From positions 3,038,001 through 3,102,000 of the forward strand of contig NZ_CP079105.1 of assembly GCF_019285775.1 (NCBI RefSeq): a DNA stretch of 64,000 nucleotides, given 5' to 3'. Position numbers and translations under genes: made by a program. Every line of letters begins with the position of its first letter. Position 1 is the stretch's first letter. This stretch comes from Skermania piniformis. Its GTDB lineage: Bacteria; Actinomycetota; Actinomycetes; Mycobacteriales; Mycobacteriaceae. Shown piece after piece: positions 18,369 to 26,597 of the stretch. The notes under the pieces are model-generated. The model was not told where the DNA came from, made no database searches, and saw only the letters and a program-made list of their open reading frames with translations.

Positions 18369-21300
18369 ATGGCCAGAGTCACCTCGACCGAGCTCACCAC
18401 CCGCATCGCCAGCACCGACACGGCGCTCACACTGGGCGGAGTCGCCGTCGTGGGCGCAGGATTGTCGGTCAGCAGCCGATTCCCTGCCACCCGCGGTCTT
18501 ACGTCTCTTCTGTGGGACGCTCTGGACAACGATCTGCCCGCACGATCGACTCTGGCGGTCGCCTTGGGACGGAACGACACAGAGGCGAAGTCACTCGTCG
18601 GCGACGCGTGGTCAGAGGTGGAGCATGCCTGGGCGACCGTCGCAGACAATACAGCCGCACGCACCAGGTTCCAGAACCAGTTCGCCAAGCTCGATGCGGA
18701 ACGTAGCGCCCAACCCTCCGTCGCTCACGAAGCCCTCGCACGCCTCATCCATGCTGGGGTCATCGAATGCGTGGTCTCACTAAACTGGGACACTGCGCTT
18801 GAGCACGCCTATCAGCGGCTCTACGGGACCTCCCTCCCGGTGGGTGTGCTCTTCAAACCGCACGGGGATGCCGCGAGGCTGAGCGAGTCGTGGACTTTGC
18901 CGCATGAGCCCGGAGTGGTGTCATCCGAAGTGCTCGCAGTGATAGCGGAGCTCCGCTCAACGCACGCTCGGACGCTTGTTGTCGTCGGCTATTCAGAAAG
19001 CGACGAGGTCGTAGTGGACGAGCTGGTGCAGCCACTCGATCAATCTTGGCGAACGATCCGCATTGGACCGCACGCGGCCGGAGCGGACGACATCCGGGAG
19101 ACGGCCGAAGTAGTTCTGCCGCTCCTGGCTGAAAAGTACATGCTCCAGGAGGATCGCTCGTCGTGGCACACGGTGACCTACGGCGGCAGCCGAGGCGTCG
19201 AATCCTGGCTAGCGGGAGAGCGTCTCGGCCCGCAGGATGTGGACGCCTGTCCAGAACTTGACGAGGTCGAAACCGTCATGCGATCACTCCAGCACGATCG
19301 CGCCGTGGTCCTCAACGGACCCACGGGCTCGGGCAAGTCGATCTGCGCCTACCAGGCCTTACGAAGCCTTATGAAAGACGGGTACGAAGTCCTACGGCTG
19401 CGTGACAACGCACGTCAGAAGAGCGTGCGCTCCTGGCTCACAGACTTGGCCGCCTTCCCGCACCGGAAAGTTCTGTTCATCGACGATGCGCAGGATCTCT
19501 CCACGGACGCAGTGCGCGAGTTCGCGGAAGCCGCCACCCCTGACCAGCTCGTGTTGATCGTCGGCATCGATCATGTGGCGGGCGGTGTCCGGACAGTTCA
19601 CCTCAGCGCTCGTAGCGCGGTAACCCGCCTCGCCCAATATGTGCGGGAGCAACGCACAACGCTCTTTCCCCGCATTAGCGCTCTCGATGACCACGTGGGA
19701 ACCCACCCCCGCGACTTCCACTTCGAGCAACGCATCGACATCGCCGAACGCGAGGCAACCTCCTGGCAGTTCGCCTACACGCTCACCGGCGGGTGGCGAA
19801 GGGTTCGCAGACAGGCGCTCGAACTCCGCGACCACAACCGGGCAGACCTAGCACTGGTTGCAATCGCTATCGCTCAAGTCGCCGGAGTCGACTCTGGAGT
19901 GGGCCAAAACGAAGTTGAGGCGTTCCTGCCCATTCTTCAACGAGACCGGCCGTGGCTCGAAGGAGCCCTCGAAGAGCTGCGCTCCCGGCGGCTGATCTTG
20001 GAGTCCGACGGCCGCATCCGGTGCGCCCACCTTCGAGCAGCGCTGAATGTCATCTCCTGGAGCCTTCACCCACCCCGGCATGTGTTCCCGCCCCACCGTC
20101 GACCAGAAGTGCCACCGATCGCGTCTGCGTCGTCGGCGCGCCAAGACACGGCACCGACAACGGCGGAGTCCGTAGGCACGACGCCATCATCTACATCGCA
20201 ACTTCCCCGGTCGGATATCGAAGCCGACCGGAAGACCGTCGGCGCCCTCATCAAGTCCGTGCTCAGTTCATCGTCAACGCCACTGCGAGGATGCGCGTGG
20301 CTTATCGGCCGCAACATGGACACCGACCCGCGTTGGATACTCCGCCACGAAGGAGTGCTCTCGGACTCGCTCTACAACGAGCTTGCTCGACGGGCACTCA
20401 CCGTCCCCGCGGACGGCGACATCACCGAGGCAGCGCAGCTGCTGTCCGAGCTCGTGACATACTCCGACGGCGCAGTGATAGATACGGTCCGCGCGCACAC
20501 GGCGCAACTCAAACGGTGGTACGCAGCGATCGCACCCGAAAACGGCTGGGCCCTTGGAGACCTCGCCAACAGCCTGCGCCAGCTCGACGCCGAATTCGCC
20601 GCCCAAGTCGCGGGATTCACCGATGGGCAACGACTCGCACGCCTCATCCTGGACGGCGGCTGGCCACACATCTACTCAAGCTCACATGCACTCGACCGCC
20701 TATGCAACATAGGTGGCGAGCCGCTCCGCGCCTCAACAGGACCGCATCTCGACGAGACAGCCTTCACGCATATGCTCGATGCCGCCCCGCCCGATTTGGC
20801 ACACATCTCAATGTTGATCGAGAACCTCGCGGCTGCCGACCACGACCTTTCTCTGCGACTCCTCGAACACTCCGCACGAAGGATCGCATTGTTACTTTCC
20901 GCTGATCCAGTCCGACGATGGAACGACCTGTTCGGCCTGATATTCCGTGTCCTTGGCTACGGCGCGATTTCCTTCGGCGACCGAACCAGCCTGCCGAAAA
21001 AATGCCGACCCGCTGCGCGCGCCCTTATCCGCGAACTCGACCGCGACAAAGTCGCACACACTCTCACCGGCCCACAGGACCAGTGGGGACAGATGAACTT
21101 CGACGTCTTTATCGGCCTGGTCGAGAAGACAGATCCCACCACGTTCACTGCGATCGCAGACCGGATCGACTTCGCGAGGCTCGAGAAATCACTGGCCGTT
21201 CCAGAAGGACGACCAACGCGGACGGGCCTCTACCTCTGCTTGCAGCTATCAGATCAGAAGCCCGACCACGTCCACGCGATCCTCGACCGACTGGAACCAT

Positions 21301-21791
21301 CACTCACGGAACTCGATTCTTTCATCGCCTTCATCGCCCCCGACGTCGCCGCACGCGCGCTGCGACGAGGACTCCCGCTCGACCTTCAGCTCGATCACCA
21401 TCACTGGGGCTGGGCGACCGCCGTTGTCGCTCGTCTCGCCGAGCACGATCCCGACCTTGGAAGAGAAGTAGTCCAGGCAAACAGAGACGGGATGATCGAG
21501 GGTCTCACCAACAACACAACGAGCCCCTTCGACAACCTCAGCAAGTGGGTAGAGCTCTGTGATCATCTCGACTCCGCCCTGATCGACGCCCTCATCGCAG
21601 AACTTCCCGAAGGGGCCGTGTCGAAATGGGATCGAGCCATCAAACGTCCGCAGCGCTACGGACACTGGCGTCGCGACCAGATCGCTCCTCTAGTTCTTCG
21701 CGCATCCAGGGCTGGCGGGCACGTCCAGTCTGAGGCTTTACAACTACTCCGGCGCTTCCCAACACTCGCAAGGGAAACGGCAGCTCCCTGA
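18369..21791 (+). CDS. SIR2-domain STAND-like NTPase, putative antiphage effector
   Basis: 1140 residues. The N-terminal about 250 residues are a SIR2-like NADase/deacylase domain: GAGLS (29-33), SLNWD (137-141), KPHGD with the active-site-type His165, and GYSESDE (207-213). A P-loop NTPase follows, with Walker A GPTGSGKS (317-324) and Walker B VLFIDDAQ (368-375). The long alpha-helical remainder would be the sensor. This SIR2-NTPase-sensor order is that of SIR2-STAND (Avs5-like) defence proteins, which degrade NAD when they detect a phage protein. A separate small partner gene (TIGR02391-like) precedes it. Defence role is inferred from architecture. Confidence 0.85.
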   Translation: MARVTSTELTTRIASTDTALTLGGVAVVGAGLSVSSRFPATRGLTSLLWDALDNDLPARSTLAVALGRNDTEAKSLVGDAWSEVEHAWATVADNTAARTRFQNQFAKLDAERSAQPSVAHEALARLIHAGVIECVVSLNWDTALEHAYQRLYGTSLPVGVLFKPHGDAARLSESWTLPHEPGVVSSEVLAVIAELRSTHARTLVVVGYSESDEVVVDELVQPLDQSWRTIRIGPHAAGADDIRETAEVVLPLLAEKYMLQEDRSSWHTVTYGGSRGVESWLAGERLGPQDVDACPELDEVETVMRSLQHDRAVVLNGPTGSGKSICAYQALRSLMKDGYEVLRLRDNARQKSVRSWLTDLAAFPHRKVLFIDDAQDLSTDAVREFAEAATPDQLVLIVGIDHVAGGVRTVHLSARSAVTRLAQYVREQRTTLFPRISALDDHVGTHPRDFHFEQRIDIAEREATSWQFAYTLTGGWRRVRRQALELRDHNRADLALVAIAIAQVAGVDSGVGQNEVEAFLPILQRDRPWLEGALEELRSRRLILESDGRIRCAHLRAALNVISWSLHPPRHVFPPHRRPEVPPIASASSARQDTAPTTAESVGTTPSSTSQLPRSDIEADRKTVGALIKSVLSSSSTPLRGCAWLIGRNMDTDPRWILRHEGVLSDSLYNELARRALTVPADGDITEAAQLLSELVTYSDGAVIDTVRAHTAQLKRWYAAIAPENGWALGDLANSLRQLDAEFAAQVAGFTDGQRLARLILDGGWPHIYSSSHALDRLCNIGGEPLRASTGPHLDETAFTHMLDAAPPDLAHISMLIENLAAADHDLSLRLLEHSARRIALLLSADPVRRWNDLFGLIFRVLGYGAISFGDRTSLPKKCRPAARALIRELDRDKVAHTLTGPQDQWGQMNFDVFIGLVEKTDPTTFTAIADRIDFARLEKSLAVPEGRPTRTGLYLCLQLSDQKPDHVHAILDRLEPSLTELDSFIAFIAPDVAARALRRGLPLDLQLDHHHWGWATAVVARLAEHDPDLGREVVQANRDGMIEGLTNNTTSPFDNLSKWVELCDHLDSALIDALIAELPEGAVSKWDRAIKRPQRYGHWRRDQIAPLVLRASRAGGHVQSEALQLLRRFPTLARETAAP

Positions 21792-21894
21792 TCGCAGGAG
21801 ACGAGAGTGCGATGTTCTCACAATTCCTACCGATCAACATTTGCGTCAGAGTACGACCGTCGCGGGGAGTGGGATGGCGATTTCGCCGGACATG

Positions 21895-21931
21895 AATGAG
21901 GGGTGGGCGGCTATGCCGTCCACCCCTCATT
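21895..21931. terminator. Bidirectional hairpin after SIR2-STAND gene
   Basis: Perfect 12-bp arms AATGAGGGGTGG (21895-21906) and CCACCCCTCATT (21920-21931) between convergent genes. Confidence 0.7.
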
Positions 21932-21944
21932 CTGCCGGTTGTAG

Positions 21945-22316
21945 CTACGCTCCGATGGGTTGATAGCGAGCCGACTTCAAGGCGTAGTTTTGCCGGCGCA
22001 CGCGGCGACGCTCGGCGCCCTCCTGGACGCGGATGCGGAGCAGGAGGGCGAGGCTGACCGGCCCCATCACGAGGAACTTGAGCGCGTTCCAGATGAACAG
22101 GAGCACGAGGAGGTTGAGCCAGCCGGGGCCGCCGTCCTCGATGATGCTGGTGCAGATGCTCGCGGCGAGCAGGTAGGGCGCCGCGAGGAGCATCGCGGGG
22201 ATGCCCCACTTCAGTCCGCGCCGGGTGCGGATCAGGTCGAGCAGGATGTTGGTGGGCATGTAGCGCCGCAGGAAGTAGCGGATGCGGACACTAGCCGCCC
22301 AGAGCAGTCGAAGCAT
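21945..22316 (-). CDS. Small conserved-looking membrane protein, unknown
   Basis: 123 residues with two or three membrane helices (PAMLLAAPYLLAASICT; WLNLLVLLFIWNALKFLVMGPVSLALLL) and basic ends. Similar short proteins are found in actinobacterial mobile elements and sometimes carry the name sulfate permease; at this length that function is not credible. Role in the element unknown. Confidence 0.7.
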   Translation of the reverse strand: MLRLLWAASVRIRYFLRRYMPTNILLDLIRTRRGLKWGIPAMLLAAPYLLAASICTSIIEDGGPGWLNLLVLLFIWNALKFLVMGPVSLALLLRIRVQEGAERRRVRRQNYALKSARYQPIGA

Positions 22317-22512
22317 TGTTCTGCCCTCTCATCACACGTAGTTCTCCGTCGAGGAGGCAGTACGTGGATGATCGCCCCGAAGGGCCTTGTCCCGAGGGAC
22401 CCGCAGAGAGAGGAAACCTGCCTCGTCTTCTACTGTACGACTGGTCGGCGACGGTCGGTAGAGAAGGCGCGGTTGCCTGAACCATGTCGGCGCTCGTCCC
22501 TACGCTGGAACC

Positions 22513-23766
22513 ATGACTTTCACCGCCCTCCATCGCGCGCTCGGACTCGCACCCGCTCCGCTGACGGATGTTCTGCTCGACGCCGCCGTGGCTGCCGGAG
22601 TGGTGGAGGCGAACGATCTGGATTGGAAGTCGGAGCTCCCTCCAGCGAAGGGCCTGCCTCAGACAGACTTCCCGAAGGACGTTGCTGCGATGGCGAACAG
22701 CGGCGGCGGCGTCATCGTGTTCGGTGTGCGCGAGTCGCAGAAGGCGGCGGTCGAGCGAGTCGATGTCGGTGAGCTGGATGAGGCGTACGAGCGTTCCTTG
22801 CGGAGTGCGGCGATCACCGCCATCTCACCGCCCGTCTTCGGGCTCAACGTGCACCGCCTCGGAACCGCAGGGAGTCGAGCCGTCATCGTGGAGGTGCCCG
22901 CGAGCCTCGACGGGCCACACCTGATCTACAAGAACGACTACTTCGCCGCTCCGGTGCGCAACGACTCAGACACGGTGTGGATGAAGGAGCGGCAGATCGA
23001 GGCGATGTACCGCGCTCGTTTCGAGGAACGTCGGCACGCGACCGAGACGTTGGATTTGCTGTACGGCGAGGCTGTAGCGGGGCGGGACTCTGACAAGCGC
23101 GCCTGGCTGATCGCGGTTGCTCACCCTCGCATCCCACGCTTCCGCGACCGGCTGACGCGTGAGGAAGCCCGAGGGGTGCTGACGAAGACCGTGGGACTCG
23201 CCCTGACCTACGCCGGCCGCGGAGGCGTCCACCCGCTGGAGAACGTCGACCGCGACAATCCGCGCCCCGGCTTGCGCCGCTGGGTGGCTGTGAACGCGGC
23301 GACCGGCGAACGCTCGGTCTGGAGGGAAGCGTGGATCAGCATTCACCATGACGGCTCCGTCACGGTTGCCGCGGCGGTGGGCGGGCAGCGCATGAGCAGC
23401 GACGGGTACTTCGAGGGTTGGCAGGTGGAATCTGCCGCGATCGAGTGCGCCATCGCCGATCTGCTGGCGCTCGCGAGGACTACAGCGGAGACCACCGGCA
23501 ACGACGAGTACGACGTGCGCCTTGGAATCGAATGGGCTGGTGAGAAGCCGTTGACGATCCTGACGAAGGACAACATGGGGTTCACCTACGATGGCGTTTC
23601 AGTCCCGCTGCACCGCTACACGCCGGTCGAGACCACTGTGAACGCCACCGAGCCGGCGGCAGATTTCTTCTGGCACGTTCACGACTTCGCTCAGGACTGT
23701 GTGAATCAGGGCGGCATCTCGAACGTGCTGATGATCCAGCCGCCGGCCCGCGACGAGCCGGCGTAA
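22513..23766 (+). CDS. Schlafen/AlbA_2-domain putative ATP-binding protein
   Basis: 417 residues. The N-terminal part has the AlbA_2 pattern: LDWKSELPP, then KDVAAMANSGGGVIVFGVRE. Such domains occur in regulators and in defence-associated proteins that may act on RNA. The C-terminal half is not recognised. It is divergent from the membrane protein across 196 bases in which I see no clear promoter boxes. Confidence 0.8.
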   Translation: MTFTALHRALGLAPAPLTDVLLDAAVAAGVVEANDLDWKSELPPAKGLPQTDFPKDVAAMANSGGGVIVFGVRESQKAAVERVDVGELDEAYERSLRSAAITAISPPVFGLNVHRLGTAGSRAVIVEVPASLDGPHLIYKNDYFAAPVRNDSDTVWMKERQIEAMYRARFEERRHATETLDLLYGEAVAGRDSDKRAWLIAVAHPRIPRFRDRLTREEARGVLTKTVGLALTYAGRGGVHPLENVDRDNPRPGLRRWVAVNAATGERSVWREAWISIHHDGSVTVAAAVGGQRMSSDGYFEGWQVESAAIECAIADLLALARTTAETTGNDEYDVRLGIEWAGEKPLTILTKDNMGFTYDGVSVPLHRYTPVETTVNATEPAADFFWHVHDFAQDCVNQGGISNVLMIQPPARDEPA

Positions 23767-23841
23767 CCCGGACTCGCCGCGAGTGCCGCACCGAGGCGGG
23801 TTCGCTTCGGCTCGCTGCGCAGGCGGTTTCGGCCTCGTCTA

Positions 23842-24990
23842 TTAGGCGGCGGGGTGCACGACGGCGGGTTCCAGCGCCCAGTCGCGAACGCCCCTGCCGT
23901 CGACGAAACGCCATTCTGCGTGGCACTTGTCGCAGTCGATCCTCACGTCGTGCTCGCGGAAGCCAGGGATGTTGTCGTGCTCTTCGACGATCGTCCCGTC
24001 TCCGCATGGGCACAGGAACTCGTAGCGCTCTACTGTCCCGGCACCAGCGCCCCATCCTCCGTGGTTGTGTGCGTCTCCGCCGACCGGCTCGGTGCGGATG
24101 GGCGCGGGTGAGGGCTCTGTCCGCATCCACTCGGCGATCGAAGTGACCACGGCGTCATAGGCCTCCGGCGAGTGGGAGACCTCGTGGAAGATGGCCAGGA
24201 GCTCGTCGGCGGTGCGAGCGACGCGGTGGTCGCTGTCTCGGACGCCGGCTGCGTAGTCGCCGGCGAGATCGCCCACGACATCGTTGCGGCTGACCTGCTG
24301 GACGAGCCAGTCGTGGAACGGAGCCGGCTCTGCGACCGGCTCCGGCCGGAGCCAACCTTCGGTGATGAGTTCCCCGGCGGCAGCCCGCGCGAGCGCGGCG
24401 CGCAGGTGCTCGTACCCGGCGGGACGGTAGTGGTCAGCCTGCGGCCGGGTCTGACCCGAGCCGACCATCCGGCGCACGTAGTCGTGCTCGCGCTCCGAGA
24501 CGCCGATCAGGAGGTTCGGACCGTCGCCGTCCGGGTCTGTGATCGGAAGTCCCAGCGCTGCCGCCGCCCAGATCAGGCGGCCGTTGGACACGTATGAGAA
24601 GTGGGGGCTGAGGAACCACTCTGCGGTGTGCTTCAGGGAGTAGCTGCCGACCTCTGGAACCTCGGAGCCCGAGGTGGGCGTGAACATCCGCAGCATGTCC
24701 GTGATGAGGGCAAGCTGGATGTAGTCGGTCTTGCCGTTGAAGCTCCACGGCGAGTCCGAGCGGACGCCGTTCTCGCCGAGGCGGGGAGCGCCGCCGTTGG
24801 CGCCGATCAGCTCGTGATCGTTGAGGGCGGCGATCAACCGTCGCGCGCTGACCCGTGGACCGAGGAGTCCTTGGGCCAGGGGGGAACTCATCTGCCGCAG
24901 CGCGGAGGTGTAGTTCGTGCCCGTGAAGGCTGACCAGGCGCGCGCGTCCTGCTGGAACGCGCGGCTCGGAGTGTTGTTGTTGGGAGTCAT
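23842..24990 (-). CDS. Unknown protein with YozE-like segment and C-terminal zinc ribbon
   Basis: 382 residues. A middle segment, PFHDWLVQQVSRNDVVGDLAGDY, resembles YozE/SAM-like helical domains. The C-terminus has CPCGDG and CDKCH, a probable zinc ribbon. No catalytic motif seen. Likely an accessory protein of the element; function unknown. Confidence 0.65.
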   Translation of the reverse strand: MTPNNNTPSRAFQQDARAWSAFTGTNYTSALRQMSSPLAQGLLGPRVSARRLIAALNDHELIGANGGAPRLGENGVRSDSPWSFNGKTDYIQLALITDMLRMFTPTSGSEVPEVGSYSLKHTAEWFLSPHFSYVSNGRLIWAAAALGLPITDPDGDGPNLLIGVSEREHDYVRRMVGSGQTRPQADHYRPAGYEHLRAALARAAAGELITEGWLRPEPVAEPAPFHDWLVQQVSRNDVVGDLAGDYAAGVRDSDHRVARTADELLAIFHEVSHSPEAYDAVVTSIAEWMRTEPSPAPIRTEPVGGDAHNHGGWGAGAGTVERYEFLCPCGDGTIVEEHDNIPGFREHDVRIDCDKCHAEWRFVDGRGVRDWALEPAVVHPAA

Positions 24991-25263
24991 CTCATCTCTT
25001 GTTCCGGGCTATGCACCCCACGCCTGCCAGCCCTGTGACTTGAGAGAGGTCTCGAACCAACAGGTACTGCTTCTCTGGATTCCGCATCTGCGGTTGTCCT
25101 CGACGTCTTCGCCGCGTGGGGGGCTCGGACTCGGAGACAGGCAGTCCAGACTGCCTGTGCACAGCGTACCCACCGAGGCTCCACCCGTCCATCACGAACA
25201 AGCCGCTTCTGCGTGTGCCGGCGGCTGCTAGTAGTTGTCCACTGACTACGGAACGATTGAGAC
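24991..25263. other. 273-base divergent gap
   Basis: Upstream of two divergent unknown genes. No RNA gene, repeat or convincing promoter is visible. The plus-strand end (TTGTCC at about 25237 and an AT-richer patch before the GTG) might hold a promoter. Confidence 0.4.
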
Positions 25264-26559
25264 GTGACTGATGCTGAGCCGGGGCGGTCGGCCCACGAGG
25301 GTATGAAGGAGCTGCTGCGCGAGCAGATCGCGAAGCTGTATCTGGAATCGCCGGACTTCAATGGTGTTGCGGCTGCTTCGCTCATGACTGTTGCGGAGGA
25401 GTTCTCCGTAGACCCCGAGATCGTGCTTACCGAGCTCGTCGCGGAGGGTGCGGTGTACGCCAACTTCGGGCACGAGATGGTCAACCCGCACATCCTCGGA
25501 TTCCCCCACCAATCAGCAGCGGACAACCTTGCAGAGGTCCGGCGGCGCGGCGGGATGCGTTCGGCTGTGCTGTATCCGACTCGTGCGACGCTTACTGCGA
25601 TGGAGGCGGGTAGCCGCTATCCGAATGCCCCCTATTCAGCGGCTCTTGCCCTTGGGCATGCCCAGCTTGAGTCGGTGTTCTTTCGAGCCGATGTGCTCGG
25701 CCGATACCGAGATGACCCGCGGTACGACTACACCCTCGACATCGGCGGCGAGATCAGAGCTCGGGAGGGCACCCCGCTCGACACCTACCTGACGACGTTC
25801 AGCATCGGGTTTGATCGCGACCCGGATAGCAACGAAATCGTCGTTGGCGTGCCATTGCGCTATCTCCATGATCTCTCCCCGGCTGAGCAGTCGTACTGGA
25901 AGTCTTTCGAGCATGAGCGCCAGGACTGGGTGCTTCACCCCGATTGGGTGCGACCTCATCTCATGGGAGAGTTTCCGGAGCGGGTCAGCCCGTACACGGC
26001 GATCCTCATGGAGATGAGTCTTGCGAACGAGATTTGCGATGCGATCGGCTATCCAGCGCTCTTTCGGACTCTCTACGAAGGTGCTGGCCGCCCCACGGAC
26101 TACGGTTACCTGATTCGCCCTACTCGACGCGAACTATCCAACTTCATCGAGCAGCTCAACAAGCTATTGATCGACAATCTCGACCAACGGTTCTTTCGCA
26201 GAGCTGGAATCTCGCTTACCGAGGAGAGGCGGGATGGCGAGGGCAATACCTATCAAGGCCAGCGCGGCACGATGAACATGCTCATCGAGTGGATGGAGCG
26301 GACGGTCAGGCACGATCCCGAAAACATGGTGCCCGCTGCAGCCACGATCCTCAAGGAGATTCGCCGAGCACGTTCTGACGCAGCTCACACTCTGCGTGAG
26401 AACGAATGCGACCTGGCAACATGGACAGATCAACGGCGTCTAGTTGTAGAGGCCTACTTCGCCATACGGACCGTGCGGCAACTCCTTCAATCCCACCCCA
26501 GAGCTTCGTCGGTCAGGGTGCCTGAGGAGCTTGACGAGCCGAGAGTCTGGCCGTTCTAG
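25264..26559 (+). CDS. Unknown protein with a possible HEPN-type motif
   Basis: 431 residues from GTG at 25264; no clear ribosome site, so it may be leaderless. It is soluble and acidic. Near the C-terminus ARSDAAHTLREN has R-x4-H spacing on a predicted helix, as in HEPN RNases. If real, it would be a toxin-like RNase within the accessory region, but one six-residue motif is weak evidence. It is convergent with traA, 38 bases apart. Confidence 0.6.
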   Translation: MTDAEPGRSAHEGMKELLREQIAKLYLESPDFNGVAAASLMTVAEEFSVDPEIVLTELVAEGAVYANFGHEMVNPHILGFPHQSAADNLAEVRRRGGMRSAVLYPTRATLTAMEAGSRYPNAPYSAALALGHAQLESVFFRADVLGRYRDDPRYDYTLDIGGEIRAREGTPLDTYLTTFSIGFDRDPDSNEIVVGVPLRYLHDLSPAEQSYWKSFEHERQDWVLHPDWVRPHLMGEFPERVSPYTAILMEMSLANEICDAIGYPALFRTLYEGAGRPTDYGYLIRPTRRELSNFIEQLNKLLIDNLDQRFFRRAGISLTEERRDGEGNTYQGQRGTMNMLIEWMERTVRHDPENMVPAAATILKEIRRARSDAAHTLRENECDLATWTDQRRLVVEAYFAIRTVRQLLQSHPRASSVRVPEELDEPRVWPF

Positions 26560-26597
26560 GATCACTCGGCCGATGCTTGCGCCGACTCCCGCTTCCC

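Noticed and set aside
21945-22316. Sulfate permease
   Set aside because: The product has 123 residues and two or three helices; real sulfate permeases are much larger.
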